A DNA stretch of 64,000 bases from Spirosoma taeanense (GCF_013127955.1 NZ_CP053435.1:2976001-3040000), one strand, 5' to 3'. Counted from the first letter of the stretch, positions 35,944-45,138 are shown. Numbers and translations: made by a program. The notes: generated by a model from the sequence alone, not told the origin.

Positions 35944-37869
35944 TTACTCTTTAACAAACTGGATAATAAAGCCTCCCTTAGGGGCCAAAGTGTAGGCCCA
36001 GGTAGACGTAAGGGGATAGGTTTCCGTTTTAAACGTCATCAATGGATTTTCGCCTTCCGTAATAACTCTAAATTTAGAAAACCCCTTAGCATACTTGGCC
36101 AGATTCAGGTTGACAGGGGCGGCCTTATTCGTGCCATTTATACCGACAATGTAAGAAAGACCTTCCTTCTGACGAGCGATTATGAGCTGTTCCCCCGGTT
36201 GAGCTACAATAGGTTCCGTTTTATCCCAGCTGGCCGGCATGTCTTTCAATAACTGTCGAACCGGCGCAGGTAAGGAATCAAATACCTCTTTTGAATCGGC
36301 AAAATGAATTATGCCCGACGTATAGATCATGGCCGTAGCCAGCTCATGAACGGCCGTGTTCAACCGGGGATATTTTCGGATGGTCAGGGCAAACGGGGTG
36401 TAGTCTGTTGGGCCGGCTACGTTTCTGGTGAAGGGCAATATGGTATTCTGCTCGGCGGCTAAATCAGGATATCTGGGTTCATAGAAATAACTTTCCGCTC
36501 CTAAAACCGCTTCGGCGGTCATGAAATTTGGCCAGGTTCGATGCCAGCCCCTTGGAACCGTAACACCATGAAGATTTACCAGTAAATGCTCTTTAGCGGC
36601 ATCCTCAAAAAGGGACTGAAAGCAAGCCATTACCTCCTGCCGGTCGGAACACCAAAAATCGATTTTAATGCCTTTGACGCCCAGAGCCGCCAATTCTTTG
36701 AATTTCTTTTTTCTTTTTGCTGCGTCGAAATACGAGGCTGAATAAGCCCACACCATGGGTTTGACGCCCTTAGAAGTGGCCTTGGCAATAATGCCCCCTT
36801 CTTTGTCAGCTTTCTCCCAGCCCGCATCAAACAGCGTATAGCCGAAGCCGAAAGAAGCGGCAAGATCAGTGAATTGGTTATAAATTTCAGGGGAGTGATC
36901 CTCGGGATGAGACCACCAGGACCAGGTGGCTTTTCCGCCTTCGATCCAGGACGTATCGTCCAGTTTAGAGGCAGGCGCTAAATCGGTAATTAATGTTGAC
37001 AGCAGGATATCCCCGGCCTGATCACCAATGATGATCACCCGCCAGGGCATGGTCCAGGGAAGATTGAATGCCGGATTATTATTTTCGCCCAGGGGCAGGG
37101 TATATTTTTCGTCTTTTTCAGCAAAGGCAATTTTATACAGTCCGCCCTCCGAATTGGGTTGTAAATGACAACCTGGAAACGAACCATCCGTTCCGGACTC
37201 CGCAATCAAAACCCAGTTTTTGCGATCATTTACGTTAAAAAGGGCAGGCATACACCACCCGACAGAAGGATTGCGGGGCTTACGGATAGAGTCACCGGGA
37301 TGTATGTTGAGGTAAAAATCTTCATAACCTGGGGTGTATTTTCCCGCTTTATTATACGGCTGCAACCAACCTTTCGCATTTTTTTCAATTCGAAATCCTG
37401 TGATCTCATTGTTGATCACCCGTAATTTTTTGTCTTGGTCCGGAAACCGGTAACGGAAAGCAACACCCTCCTTCCCAGTAACTAAATCAACGATCATGAG
37501 CGCGCCCGAACTATTTTTAAACGTTACGCTCTTGGTTTCAAAAGCATGATCAATCGCTTTGACATTACCTACCTTCAGGTCGTATTTCTCCCTTCTTTCT
37601 TCAATGGGTGAAACGTTAACCACGGAAAGACCAGACGTAAAATTCTGATCGTCACAGGCCAGACCAAGCGGAGAATCGGCAATAATGAGTTTATCCCGGC
37701 GTGTTACTCGGTACTGCAGCTCTCCCTTTTTGGTCAAAGACAATATAATTTTATTGGCTCCAATCTTTGAACTTAGACCCATCGACTGACTGGCTGCGTT
37801 GAAGCCGCTGAAAAGAACAATGGCGCCGACTAAAAGGGGAAGGACTTTATAAATGGATACATTTCTCAT
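35944..37869 (-). CDS. Glycoside hydrolase family 97 protein
   Basis: 641 residues with a signal peptide (MRNVSIYKVLPLLVGAIVLF...AASQ), so periplasmic or surface-bound. The N-terminal beta-sandwich (about 30-290) is followed by a TIM barrel with WSWWSHPEDHSPEIYN, YTLFDAGWEKAD, GVKGIKIDFWCSDRQE, NLHGVTVPRGWHRTWPN and TAEAVLGAE. GH97 contains alpha-glucosidases and alpha-galactosidases. The Asp in IKIDFW sits where retaining members have their nucleophile, so I lean to the alpha-galactosidase-like branch, but this needs alignment. ATG at 37869 directly precedes the signal peptide. No SusC/SusD pair is near. Confidence 0.9.
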   Translation of the reverse strand: MRNVSIYKVLPLLVGAIVLFSGFNAASQSMGLSSKIGANKIILSLTKKGELQYRVTRRDKLIIADSPLGLACDDQNFTSGLSVVNVSPIEERREKYDLKVGNVKAIDHAFETKSVTFKNSSGALMIVDLVTGKEGVAFRYRFPDQDKKLRVINNEITGFRIEKNAKGWLQPYNKAGKYTPGYEDFYLNIHPGDSIRKPRNPSVGWCMPALFNVNDRKNWVLIAESGTDGSFPGCHLQPNSEGGLYKIAFAEKDEKYTLPLGENNNPAFNLPWTMPWRVIIIGDQAGDILLSTLITDLAPASKLDDTSWIEGGKATWSWWSHPEDHSPEIYNQFTDLAASFGFGYTLFDAGWEKADKEGGIIAKATSKGVKPMVWAYSASYFDAAKRKKKFKELAALGVKGIKIDFWCSDRQEVMACFQSLFEDAAKEHLLVNLHGVTVPRGWHRTWPNFMTAEAVLGAESYFYEPRYPDLAAEQNTILPFTRNVAGPTDYTPFALTIRKYPRLNTAVHELATAMIYTSGIIHFADSKEVFDSLPAPVRQLLKDMPASWDKTEPIVAQPGEQLIIARQKEGLSYIVGINGTNKAAPVNLNLAKYAKGFSKFRVITEGENPLMTFKTETYPLTSTWAYTLAPKGGFIIQFVKE

Positions 37870-38246
37870 ACTACTGGTTGTGGTTCTTAGTGCCACGCAG
37901 GCAACCTGTGAAAAACATAGCTTGTAACTAATGGTACTTATTCTGATTAGCGAGTGGGTTTTACGAGAATTACGTACACACAAAAAATGGTCAGTATCCT
38001 GGTGATACTGACCAGTAAAGACAGGCTTGTAGAGTTTCTATTGATGACCGGCAATAGTATGAAGAACATACGCCCATTATTTCTTCAACGGGGATGGAAG
38101 AATTCTCTCGGATAGCGATAGACAAATCCAGGTAGTCAATTAATTCAATTTTACTTTTTAACCACCGGTTTGTAAAATGAAATAACTGATATGTTTTTTC
38201 GCCTTGTTATTTTAGCAATACAATCCGATCATTGAATAACGTTGCC
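37870..38246. other. Intergenic stretch (377 bp)
   Basis: No gene is seen. It holds the minus-strand terminator at 37982-38014 and A+T-rich sequence before the dioxygenase relic, with TATTTTAG near 38210 matching the -7 consensus at seven of eight positions. Confidence 0.4.
37982..38014 (-). terminator. Terminator-like hairpin upstream of GH97
   Basis: A perfect 11-bp stem (TGGTCAGTATC with GATACTGACCA, 5-nt loop) is followed on the minus strand by six T. It stands about 120 bp before the GH97 start on the same strand, so it could either end a transcript from further right or act as a leader attenuator. Confidence 0.6.
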
Positions 38247-38980
38247 ATGCTTACTCAAGAGGAAATCGAGTTTTTGGATACCTACGGCTATCTAAATTTA
38301 GGGCAACTATTGACCCCCGAACAGGTAAACCATATCAATGACCGGTTAGCCCAATTAATGGAATCGGAAGGCGAAGAGGCTGGTCATGAACTGGCTCAAT
38401 CCAAATACATCCGCCATCCCAAAGAAGAAGGGGCTGACCGGCTGGCCGATTTAGTCAATAAGGGGCAGGTTTTCGATGTCTTTTACACCCACGAGTGCTG
38501 GCAGGCATCGAAGCCGTTCTGGGGCGGGAATACAAGCTGTCATCACTGAATTATCGGGCCGCCAAACCGGGCAAAGGGCATCAAAAACTCCATGTCGATT
38601 GGAAAAATACGGTGGTCAATGGCGCCTACCAAGTCTGCAACAGCATCTGGTTGCTAGACGATTTTACCGAATCCAACGGGTCCACGCGCATCGTGCCGAA
38701 AACACATAAATTGAATCGTTTACCCGACGAAGTCATGGCTGACCCCAATGATAAACATCCCGACGAAATTCGGATCATTGCGCCAGCAGGATCGGTATTT
38801 ATCTTTAACTCGCACGTTTGGCACGGAGGCACAACCAACTTGACCGATAAAGACCGGCGCAGCATTCACAGCTATTTCTGCAACCGAGCCCAGCCGCAAC
38901 AAATCGACCAAAGCCGATACATCACCGAAGAGACGCTGCACCGAATCGGCGAGAGAGGCAGGTATATACTAGCCGTTTGA
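38247..38980 (+). pseudogene. Phytanoyl-CoA dioxygenase-family gene with a frameshift
   Basis: Fe(II)/2-oxoglutarate dioxygenase of about 245 residues split over two frames. The first part, from ATG 38247, reads MLTQEEIEFLDTYGYLNLGQ to VFDVFYTH; the second continues PRVLAGIEAVLG through the iron site HVDW and SHVWHGGTTN to the end at 38980. The break is at about 38483-38492, where ACCCACGAG would be restored by one more ACCC unit (ACCCACCCACGAG), giving THPRVLAGI as in relatives. So a 4-bp loss by slippage explains it; a sequencing error is also possible. Everything else is intact. Confidence 0.8.
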
Positions 38981-39119
38981 AGCCGTTCTCTGCTTTTTTA
39001 CCAATGACGTACAGCGTAAACGCCCCTGCTGTTGCCTGTTGGCAGGCTCTGTCGTACTCGCTGGCCAGTATACGGATAAGTCAATACCACGATTCAGCAG
39101 CGCTGAATACTGAATATTG

Positions 39120-39260
39120 GTCGAGGCCCCATAATCCCCAAAAGCGGAGAGAAAATCAACTCATTTGGCCCGTCTTCCCCCACTTCTGCCCACCTGTGGT
39201 TAGCGCGTCTTCTCCACGCTGACGCTCGTCCACGATTGAAGAGTTTCTTGAACCAGCATT
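39120..39260 (-). pseudogene. Degenerate copy of the 3' end of the propeller kinase gene
   Basis: The minus strand encodes TSVSVEKTR and TAA, matching TSVTVEKTV and TAA at the end of the intact kinase (39939). The 44 bp after the stop also match: 39124-39167 against 39875-39918 with about seven differences. The two copies flank the cupin gene as direct repeats. Confidence 0.6.
39135..39150. repeat. TCCCC-N6-GGAGA dyad (copy D)
   Basis: Imperfect form of the TCCCC-N6-GGGGA dyad, with spacer AAAAGC, inside the degenerate kinase-end copy. Confidence 0.45.
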
Positions 39261-39637
39261 TAGCTGCTGAATTCTGTCATCTTTTTTGCGATATGGCCCA
39301 TGACTTCATTCAACTCTTTTTCAGGGCTGAAATCAATGAATTTCAGGTCCTTTTCTACGATAGCGGTATGACCCGGCGGTAGGTAGAAAACGTCGCCCGT
39401 CGTTACTGTTTCTTCGGTTCCATCATCATACTTCAACTTTAAGGCGCCTTCAACTACATAGCCCCAATGCGGACAATGGCAACTATTGTTGGGTAAACCG
39501 GCCAACAAGGGCGAAAAATCGGTGCCTGCCGGGAGTTCATTAAACGCAACGGTCATGCCGCCATAGCCGGGAAGCGCCCGCATGGTTGTACCGGGAGCTT
39601 CCATCGTTACCGGGATATCCTCTTTCTTCGTTTTCAT
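39260..39637 (-). CDS. Small cupin-domain protein
   Basis: 125 residues, one cupin barrel: CHCPHWGYVVEGALKLKYDD (His and Glu of cupin motif 1 region) and GDVFYLPPGHTAIVEKD (motif 2, Pro-Gly-His). It is cytoplasmic, with no signal peptide. Family members bind a metal and act as small dioxygenases, isomerases or ligand sensors; none can be chosen here. It stands between the two copies of the kinase 3' end, which suggests it arrived or was trapped by a duplication. Expression could come from the A+T-rich stretch after 39637. Confidence 0.8.
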   Translation of the reverse strand: MKTKKEDIPVTMEAPGTTMRALPGYGGMTVAFNELPAGTDFSPLLAGLPNNSCHCPHWGYVVEGALKLKYDDGTEETVTTGDVFYLPPGHTAIVEKDLKFIDFSPEKELNEVMGHIAKKMTEFSS

Positions 39638-39675
39638 TTGATTTTAGTTTAAAGGGTATCAAAAATTAATTCTGT

Positions 39676-39828
39676 TTACTGTTGTGTTTTACCCATACCT
39701 CCTATCAAGTTGATTTGGTCGGACGTGCCGAACGTATCTGTCGCGGCCACCTCCTTGTTATCCGTCGATTGAGCAGATAAACTTGATGAAGCCGTAAGAA
39801 AAGCAAGTAAGAGTAGTCATGTTTTCAT
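39676..39828 (-). pseudogene. Broken small secreted-peptide reading frame
   Basis: From ATG 39828 the minus strand reads M-K-T-stop-L-L-L-L-A-F-L-T-A-S-S-S-L-S-A-Q, a normal signal peptide interrupted by TGA at codon 4. The frame then stays open for 31 residues (STDNKEVAATDTF and INLIGGMGKTQQ) to TAA. It looks like a short exported protein, or the join of a signal peptide to a fragment, killed by one nonsense change. Confidence 0.4.
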
Positions 39829-39886
39829 GACCAGAACCGTGAAAATGACCTGAATCAAAGTTGATCGATTAACCAAGGCTCCACAA

Positions 39887-39902
39887 TCCCCAAAAGCGGG
39901 GA
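39887..39902. repeat. TCCCC-N6-GGGGA dyad (copy C)
   Basis: Perfect 5-bp arms around AAAAGC, 37 bp after the stop of the propeller kinase and upstream of the broken peptide and cupin genes. Confidence 0.5.
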
Positions 39903-39938
39903 GAAGTTCGACTCATTTATCCCGGCTTACCCGCTCAT

Positions 39939-42900
39939 TTAGACCGTCTTCTCTACAGTGACGCTGGTGCCTTTAGCCGGTTCACTCCTCAGTTGATAAA
40001 CGGCCCCCATCGCTTTGGCCCGACGGGGCATATTGTCCAATCCGTTGCCTCCGCTCGATGCCAGGTCCAAATCAAAACCTTGCCCGTTGTCGGTTATGCT
40101 GATCTGCACTCGGTTGCCCCTATATCTGACTGCCAGGACAACTTCTGTCGCTTGAGAATACTTACCCGCGTTGTGGAGGGCCTCCTTGCCAATCAGATAC
40201 AGGTTTCTGACCACGTCCGGTCGTAGGGTCAACCGCTCTAGGCCGGTGTCAGTTTCGACTTTCAGATGAATACCCCGCGCCGTGAGCAACTCCCGACCGA
40301 CCAGCTCTAACCGCTGAGCCAGTTGGCCCGCATTGTTGGTGTCCGAACGCATCGACCAGACCACGTCGCTCATCTGGCTGATGGTCTGGCGGGCGTTGTC
40401 AGCAATTTTGAGCAGGAGCTGGTAGGAGTCAGCATGTCGACCCTGTTGGTGCATCTGCCGGGCGGCTTCGGAGTAGAAGGAGATGCCCGACAGGATGCCG
40501 CCCACGTCGTCGTGCAGGTCACGGGAGATCTGGTCGCGGATAGCCTGCTCATGCCGAAGCTGGTTAATGCGGTAGCGATAGGCAGCATAGAGTAGGCCAG
40601 CAAAAGCTAATCCAATGATGATTTTGAACCAGACCGTTTGCCACCAGGCGGGTTGAATCACCACCACCAGAGAGGTGCCTTTTTCATTCCATACCCCATC
40701 ATTGTTGGAGCCTTTCACCCGGAACGTGTAGGTGCCGGGGTCTAAGTCAGTGAAGGCCGCTATCCGGCGGGTACCGCTGTAAACCCAATCTTTTTCCAGA
40801 CCCACCAACTGATAGGCGTACTGATTTTTTGGCGAATTAGTATAGTTGAGGGCCGCAAACTCGAAGGAGAAGAAATTCTGATCGTGGTTAAGAATAATTT
40901 CACTGGCTTCATGCATACCGGGCTGGATTTTATCGAACAGCCGGAACTGAGTAATTACAATGGGAGGCACGTGACTGTTAGGCTGGATTGTAGTAGGGTC
41001 AAATGCATTAAAGCCATTATTTCCACCAAAATAAAGCGTTCCGTCTTTCCCTTTACAAGCGGCCCCTTCGATAAACCAAGCAGCAAATATATTCCCCTGG
41101 AGCCCTTCATCAGCACTGTAGTTGGTGAATTGATGGGTAGTCAATGAAAACTTGGAAAGACCCTTGTTGGTACCCAACCAGAGGTTGCCCCCATCATCTT
41201 CAAGGATGGAATAGACTGAGTTTCCGGCTAGCCCATCCTGCTCCGTGAAAGTCGTGAACGTTTCGGTGGCATGGTCGAACCGGCACAGACCGCCCTCGCC
41301 CGTCCCGAACCAGAGGCTTCCTTTTGAATCTTCATAGATACTGGGAATGGTTGTGGAACTAATGCTACCCGGTTTTCGGCCATCATATCGGTACTGCTTA
41401 AACGTACCAGTCCTGCGGTCGAATCGGGTGAGTGCCTGACTGCCTGGTCCAATCCACAGATTTCCCCGACGATCTTCCAGAATCGCCAGTGCCCAATAGT
41501 CACTAACGCGCTCGGGATGCTCGGGGTCGTAGGGGTAACTAACGGTCTTGCCCGTCCTTTGGTCAAAACTCAGAAAACCATTGTCCGTACCCAGCCAAAG
41601 CGTTCCTTGTCTATCCTCGTAAATAGTAAAAATGAGCGAATTGCTGGAATTCATGAGAAAAGGATGATGCAGCGGATAATGGGTAAAGGAAGTATCGTTG
41701 CGGTTAAACCGAGAAAGATAGCCTCCGTTTCCCACCCAAAGACTTCCGTCCCTGGTCTTCAAAAGAGCAGTCACTACATCACTGCGTAAACTGGTTATTT
41801 TTCCGGGCTGGTGTCGATACTGCCTAAACTGTCCGGTTGCCCTATTCAACACGTTCAAGCCGCTTTCCATTGTTCCAAGCCAGAGTGCGTTCTGGTGATC
41901 TTCGCAAATAGCAGCAATATTATTCTGGCTTAATGAGTGGGTAATAACGGGATTATGGCGGTACAACCGGAAGGGTTTGCGGTTGGGATCCAACTTTATA
42001 ACACCTCCCAGTGTAGCGGCCCACATTATGCCGGATTTATCGACCATAAGTGTAAAAACGGTGTTATTAACAATGCTGTTGGGATCAGTAGGATTGTGGA
42101 TGTAATTCGTAATGAGGTTCCGGTCTTTATTCATTTTATACAGTCCGTTTCGGTACGTACCCACCCATAGGTTACCCTCCTGATCCTCTACGAGGCCAGT
42201 TCTAAACCTTCGTAAGAGGCCAAGTTTACGCACAGGGTCGAGCGGGTAGCGAATAAACTGGCCCGACCAGCGGTCAAATGAATGAAGGACACCTTCGGAA
42301 GTAACCACCCACAGCAAACCTTGTCGGTCTTCGTATAAGCCAGTGACGAAGTTCTGGCTCAGGCTATTCGGATTATCAGGATTATGCCGGTAATGGGTGA
42401 AACTTACTCGGGAAGGCTTACCCGCACCGGCGGGAGCCAGGTTGAGCCGGTGCAAGCCCGTTGGACTGCCCACCCAAAACGTTCCGGACTTATCGCGCAA
42501 GGTCAGGTAAAGCGCCTGGTTGCCGCTGGGGTCACCACCCAGTAGATTGGCGTAGTTCGTTGCGGAAAACTGGCCCGTTTTACGGTCTACTTGCCTTAAT
42601 TCTCCCGTAAAGCCTCCCCCCACCCATAGATTCCCTTCTTTATCTTCACCAATGGATTGGATAAACGAAAAGGCATGCGGATTTGCGGGGCTCTTCACCA
42701 GTCGGATAAACTTTTCAGTGCGCGGGTTAAACCGGCAGGTCCCTTCACTGGTACCTACCCAAATCAGTCCGTCCCGATCTTCCAAAAGCGTGTAAACCTG
42801 ATTTTTGGTCAGTGACGTTGTATCACGCGGGTCAAACTTATAATTCGTAAATCGGTAACCGTCGTACTTATCCAAACCGGTAGCAGTACCAAACCACAGA

Positions 42901-43112
42901 TAGCCTTTTCGGTCCTGCATAATGGGGACGACAACGTAATTGGAAAGGCCCTGCTCCGTGGTCAGTCGCTCGAATTGCACGGTAGAATTGCCTGCTTCAG
43001 CCGGTCTGGCCGATTGCCCCCAAAGCCGCAGTGGAATACCAGCCAGCCCGCTAATCAGCAGGCAGATGGCTAACCATCGCCATGAAACTAATGATTTCAG
43101 GGAGGTGTCCAT
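39939..43112 (-). CDS. Two-component propeller sensor kinase (Reg_prop, Y_Y_Y, HisKA_3)
   Basis: 1057 residues. A signal peptide (SGLAGIPLRLWG) leads into about fourteen propeller repeats of the form D-x-x-G-x-L-W-x-G-T-x-x-G (e.g. DRDGLIWVGTSEG, DKSGTFWVGSPTG) over residues 50-720, i.e. two seven-bladed propellers. A Y_Y_Y domain (about 730-810) precedes one membrane helix (WFKIIIGLAFAGLLYAAY). The kinase is of HisKA_3 type with DLHDDVGGILSG, phospho-His near 867, and an ATPase with DNGQGFDLD. Unlike the hybrid forms common in gut Bacteroides it has no receiver or AraC part, so it needs a separate partner; the NarL-type regulator at 45202 is the obvious one. Confidence 0.9.
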   Translation of the reverse strand: MDTSLKSLVSWRWLAICLLISGLAGIPLRLWGQSARPAEAGNSTVQFERLTTEQGLSNYVVVPIMQDRKGYLWFGTATGLDKYDGYRFTNYKFDPRDTTSLTKNQVYTLLEDRDGLIWVGTSEGTCRFNPRTEKFIRLVKSPANPHAFSFIQSIGEDKEGNLWVGGGFTGELRQVDRKTGQFSATNYANLLGGDPSGNQALYLTLRDKSGTFWVGSPTGLHRLNLAPAGAGKPSRVSFTHYRHNPDNPNSLSQNFVTGLYEDRQGLLWVVTSEGVLHSFDRWSGQFIRYPLDPVRKLGLLRRFRTGLVEDQEGNLWVGTYRNGLYKMNKDRNLITNYIHNPTDPNSIVNNTVFTLMVDKSGIMWAATLGGVIKLDPNRKPFRLYRHNPVITHSLSQNNIAAICEDHQNALWLGTMESGLNVLNRATGQFRQYRHQPGKITSLRSDVVTALLKTRDGSLWVGNGGYLSRFNRNDTSFTHYPLHHPFLMNSSNSLIFTIYEDRQGTLWLGTDNGFLSFDQRTGKTVSYPYDPEHPERVSDYWALAILEDRRGNLWIGPGSQALTRFDRRTGTFKQYRYDGRKPGSISSTTIPSIYEDSKGSLWFGTGEGGLCRFDHATETFTTFTEQDGLAGNSVYSILEDDGGNLWLGTNKGLSKFSLTTHQFTNYSADEGLQGNIFAAWFIEGAACKGKDGTLYFGGNNGFNAFDPTTIQPNSHVPPIVITQFRLFDKIQPGMHEASEIILNHDQNFFSFEFAALNYTNSPKNQYAYQLVGLEKDWVYSGTRRIAAFTDLDPGTYTFRVKGSNNDGVWNEKGTSLVVVIQPAWWQTVWFKIIIGLAFAGLLYAAYRYRINQLRHEQAIRDQISRDLHDDVGGILSGISFYSEAARQMHQQGRHADSYQLLLKIADNARQTISQMSDVVWSMRSDTNNAGQLAQRLELVGRELLTARGIHLKVETDTGLERLTLRPDVVRNLYLIGKEALHNAGKYSQATEVVLAVRYRGNRVQISITDNGQGFDLDLASSGGNGLDNMPRRAKAMGAVYQLRSEPAKGTSVTVEKTV

Positions 43113-43171
43113 AGGTAAGCAGTTGAATAATAAGCTAATATACCACTAATAGCCCTAATGAGAAAGGTTGC

Positions 43172-43580
43172 TTAGTTTACCCGTTTGCCTACTTCGTTGG
43201 AAGCCGTTTTTCGGGGCTTGTTACTGATGATCTTCTGGTCACCAAAACCACGCATGTAAGTCAGAGGCACTACCCGTGGCTCGCTAAAATAGAACCGGGT
43301 CCTAGTATCAAAGGCCAAATTGGGTACGTTGGTATCCGATCTAAGCAGATGAGTCCAGAATAAATCACTCACCGGAGCCGTCAGCGTTTCCGGTTTGCCG
43401 AAAGTTTTTTTGAGCTCTTAAGTTACCCTCCCCTGCTTAGTTATCAACTAAAGCCATTGGCGGTGGGGAAGCGAACCAGGCCGTTATCTCAACCGTGAAC
43501 TGATTGGGTAGTCGGATCAAGTGGGAGGTATTAATTTGTGTGCCTAACTGATAAATAGGGCGGGTTCGGCCTGGAGGGTG
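43172..43580 (-). pseudogene. Decayed 3' end of an outer-membrane beta-barrel (TonB receptor-like) gene
   Basis: Two minus-strand frames give LGTQINTSHLIRLPNQFTVE followed by ITAWFASPP, then after a break EPRVVPLTYMRGFGDQKI and KPRKTASNEVGKRVN with a stop. These are the last strands and tail of the outer-membrane beta-barrel family typical of Bacteroidota (xxRVVxLxYxxRFGxQKI...RKTxSxxExKRV). Internal stops and a missing stretch at 43410-43440 show it is dead. The open frame continues to 43853 but I cannot recognise its first 90 codons. Confidence 0.55.
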
Positions 43581-43883
43581 CACAGACTTTGTTTCTGCAT
43601 GGCAATCAGCTAGGATGGTGACTGGCAGTGTGAGGGGCAGAGCCAGCGCATCGGCCCAGTCAAGGCTGACGACCCAGAAGGTAGGCGAGTTAGTGGCCGG
43701 ATACACCGAAGGAACAAATCGACTCATCAGATTTTGTCTATGACTCTCGTTTCGCTTTACAATAGCTGCTTTTATCTGGGCTACTACTTTAAAAGATAAT
43801 TTCACTTCTTGCTGATAGAAGCAGAAAAATAAGAGGCTAGGTAATATGATCAAGGGTTTTATTTTGATAGCATTTTTAGCTGA

Positions 43884-44411
43884 TTACTTCTGAATTAACT
43901 CTACCACGGCCCCATCCGGATCTTGAACTACAATTACTTTGAATCCCTGCGGAGCGGTTACAGGGCTTTTTTTACTCCATACATGAATATCACTTTCTTT
44001 AAATCGCTTCAGATAAGGTGTCAGGTCATTGACAACAATAGTTATGTATCGAAGACCGGGATTAAATGAATTGGATAGCGCTGCTGTTTTCACACCTTCA
44101 ATTTTGGCTAGCTTATACATCGGGGCATTCGGCAGATCATTTATTTTAAGATTAACTACATCAATGGCTTTCCCCTTGGTTAATCCTGCACTTTCCGCCA
44201 ATTCAGCATCGGCACGGAAGGTACTTACCTTAGTCATGCCCAATACATTGGTGTAGAAGTCCAATGATTTTTCCAAATCGGATACGACAACACCTGTATT
44301 CATAGATACTATAGCCTCATCGGTCCTCTGTTCATAATGAAAGGCGAAAAAAAAGGCCGACACTAATAACACAAGGCCGAACATAAATTTAACTCTGGAT
44401 TTAGGTTTCAT
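43884..44411 (-). CDS. VOC-family (glyoxalase-like) exported protein
   Basis: 175 residues. An N-terminal hydrophobic segment (MFGLVLLVSAFFFAFHYEQ) acts as signal or anchor, which is unusual for this fold. The vicinal-oxygen-chelate domain follows: MNTGVVVSDLEKSLDFYTNVLGM, then RYITIVVNDLTPYLKRF and VVQDPDGAVVELIQK with the closing Glu. Members include lactoylglutathione lyase, extradiol dioxygenases and resistance proteins. Activity and substrate are open. Base composition is more A+T-rich than in the housekeeping part of the window. Confidence 0.8.
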   Translation of the reverse strand: MKPKSRVKFMFGLVLLVSAFFFAFHYEQRTDEAIVSMNTGVVVSDLEKSLDFYTNVLGMTKVSTFRADAELAESAGLTKGKAIDVVNLKINDLPNAPMYKLAKIEGVKTAALSNSFNPGLRYITIVVNDLTPYLKRFKESDIHVWSKKSPVTAPQGFKVIVVQDPDGAVVELIQK

Positions 44412-44470
44412 ATAAAAATAGATAAGAGTTAAAGATTTGTGTCATATGCAATTAAGCGCGTTTAATTAAC

Positions 44471-45031
44471 TCACTTTTTGCGTGCTTCAGGCGAGTACTT
44501 CAGCCACCATTTCCTAACGGCTCCTGTACTGTCAAACACGTTGTAATTGTGCGTCACATGCATTGTAACTACTTTCCAATTGCTATCAATTTTCTGCATC
44601 CCAAAGGAGAAACAGCCATGCCCCTTTGTCGTATCGCCGTTAGCTTCAATTCGCTCGTTGTAGAATTCAACCAGGCAGGAAGCAACATCTCTAGAGAAGA
44701 CATGTATTTTAGGATTGTAAAAGTCCCATTTCAGCATCTTTTTTACACCTCCCGTAAAGTCCTTCCAAATGCCGTCAATAGTTTTGTAGTCGCCCCAATA
44801 ATAACCATCTCCAAAAATGATAAAGTCATCTATGTCTGCATAAAACGTCATAACTGCTTTATAGTCACGATTTCGTAAGTCTTGCGCGTTCTTTTCGGCT
44901 CGTCTGATAATATCATTTTTTATTTGCGCAATTTCCTGGGCAGATAACGGTTTTTCTGGTTGACACAAACAGTGTTTGGAGCCACTAAGCAGTAGTAAGG
45001 AAAGCAAAAATGTCATTCGTTTCATAACCAT
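44471..45031 (-). CDS. Exported SnoaL/NTF2-like protein
   Basis: 186 residues with a signal peptide (MTFLLSLLLLSGSKHCLC). The mature part has an NTF2-like pattern: AEKNAQDLRNRDYKAVMTFY, DDFIIFGDGYYWGDYKTIDG and the late strands FGMQKIDSNWKVVTMHVTHN. This fold binds small hydrophobic molecules or acts as an isomerase or cyclase; no catalytic set can be named. ATG at 45031 is used; ATG two codons later is equally good. A perfect TCCCC-N6-GGGGA dyad lies about 90 bp upstream. It shares strand and character with the VOC protein gene 59 bp downstream. Confidence 0.75.
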   Translation of the reverse strand: MVMKRMTFLLSLLLLSGSKHCLCQPEKPLSAQEIAQIKNDIIRRAEKNAQDLRNRDYKAVMTFYADIDDFIIFGDGYYWGDYKTIDGIWKDFTGGVKKMLKWDFYNPKIHVFSRDVASCLVEFYNERIEANGDTTKGHGCFSFGMQKIDSNWKVVTMHVTHNYNVFDSTGAVRKWWLKYSPEARKK

Positions 45032-45122
45032 ATTTTTTAATCAGAAGGCAGCCTGACACCGGTTCACAGACCGGGTCTGGATGAACCGGGTCAAAGTTCA
45101 CGAATAAAAAAAGGCGTGTAAA

Positions 45123-45138
45123 TCCCCATATGTGGGGA
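45123..45138. repeat. TCCCC-N6-GGGGA dyad (copy A)
   Basis: Perfect arms TCCCC and GGGGA around ATATGT, extendable to ATCCCC/GGGGAT. Followed by TAGGAGG, as in copy B. It lies between the NarL-type regulator gene and the NTF2-like gene it may control. Confidence 0.55.
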
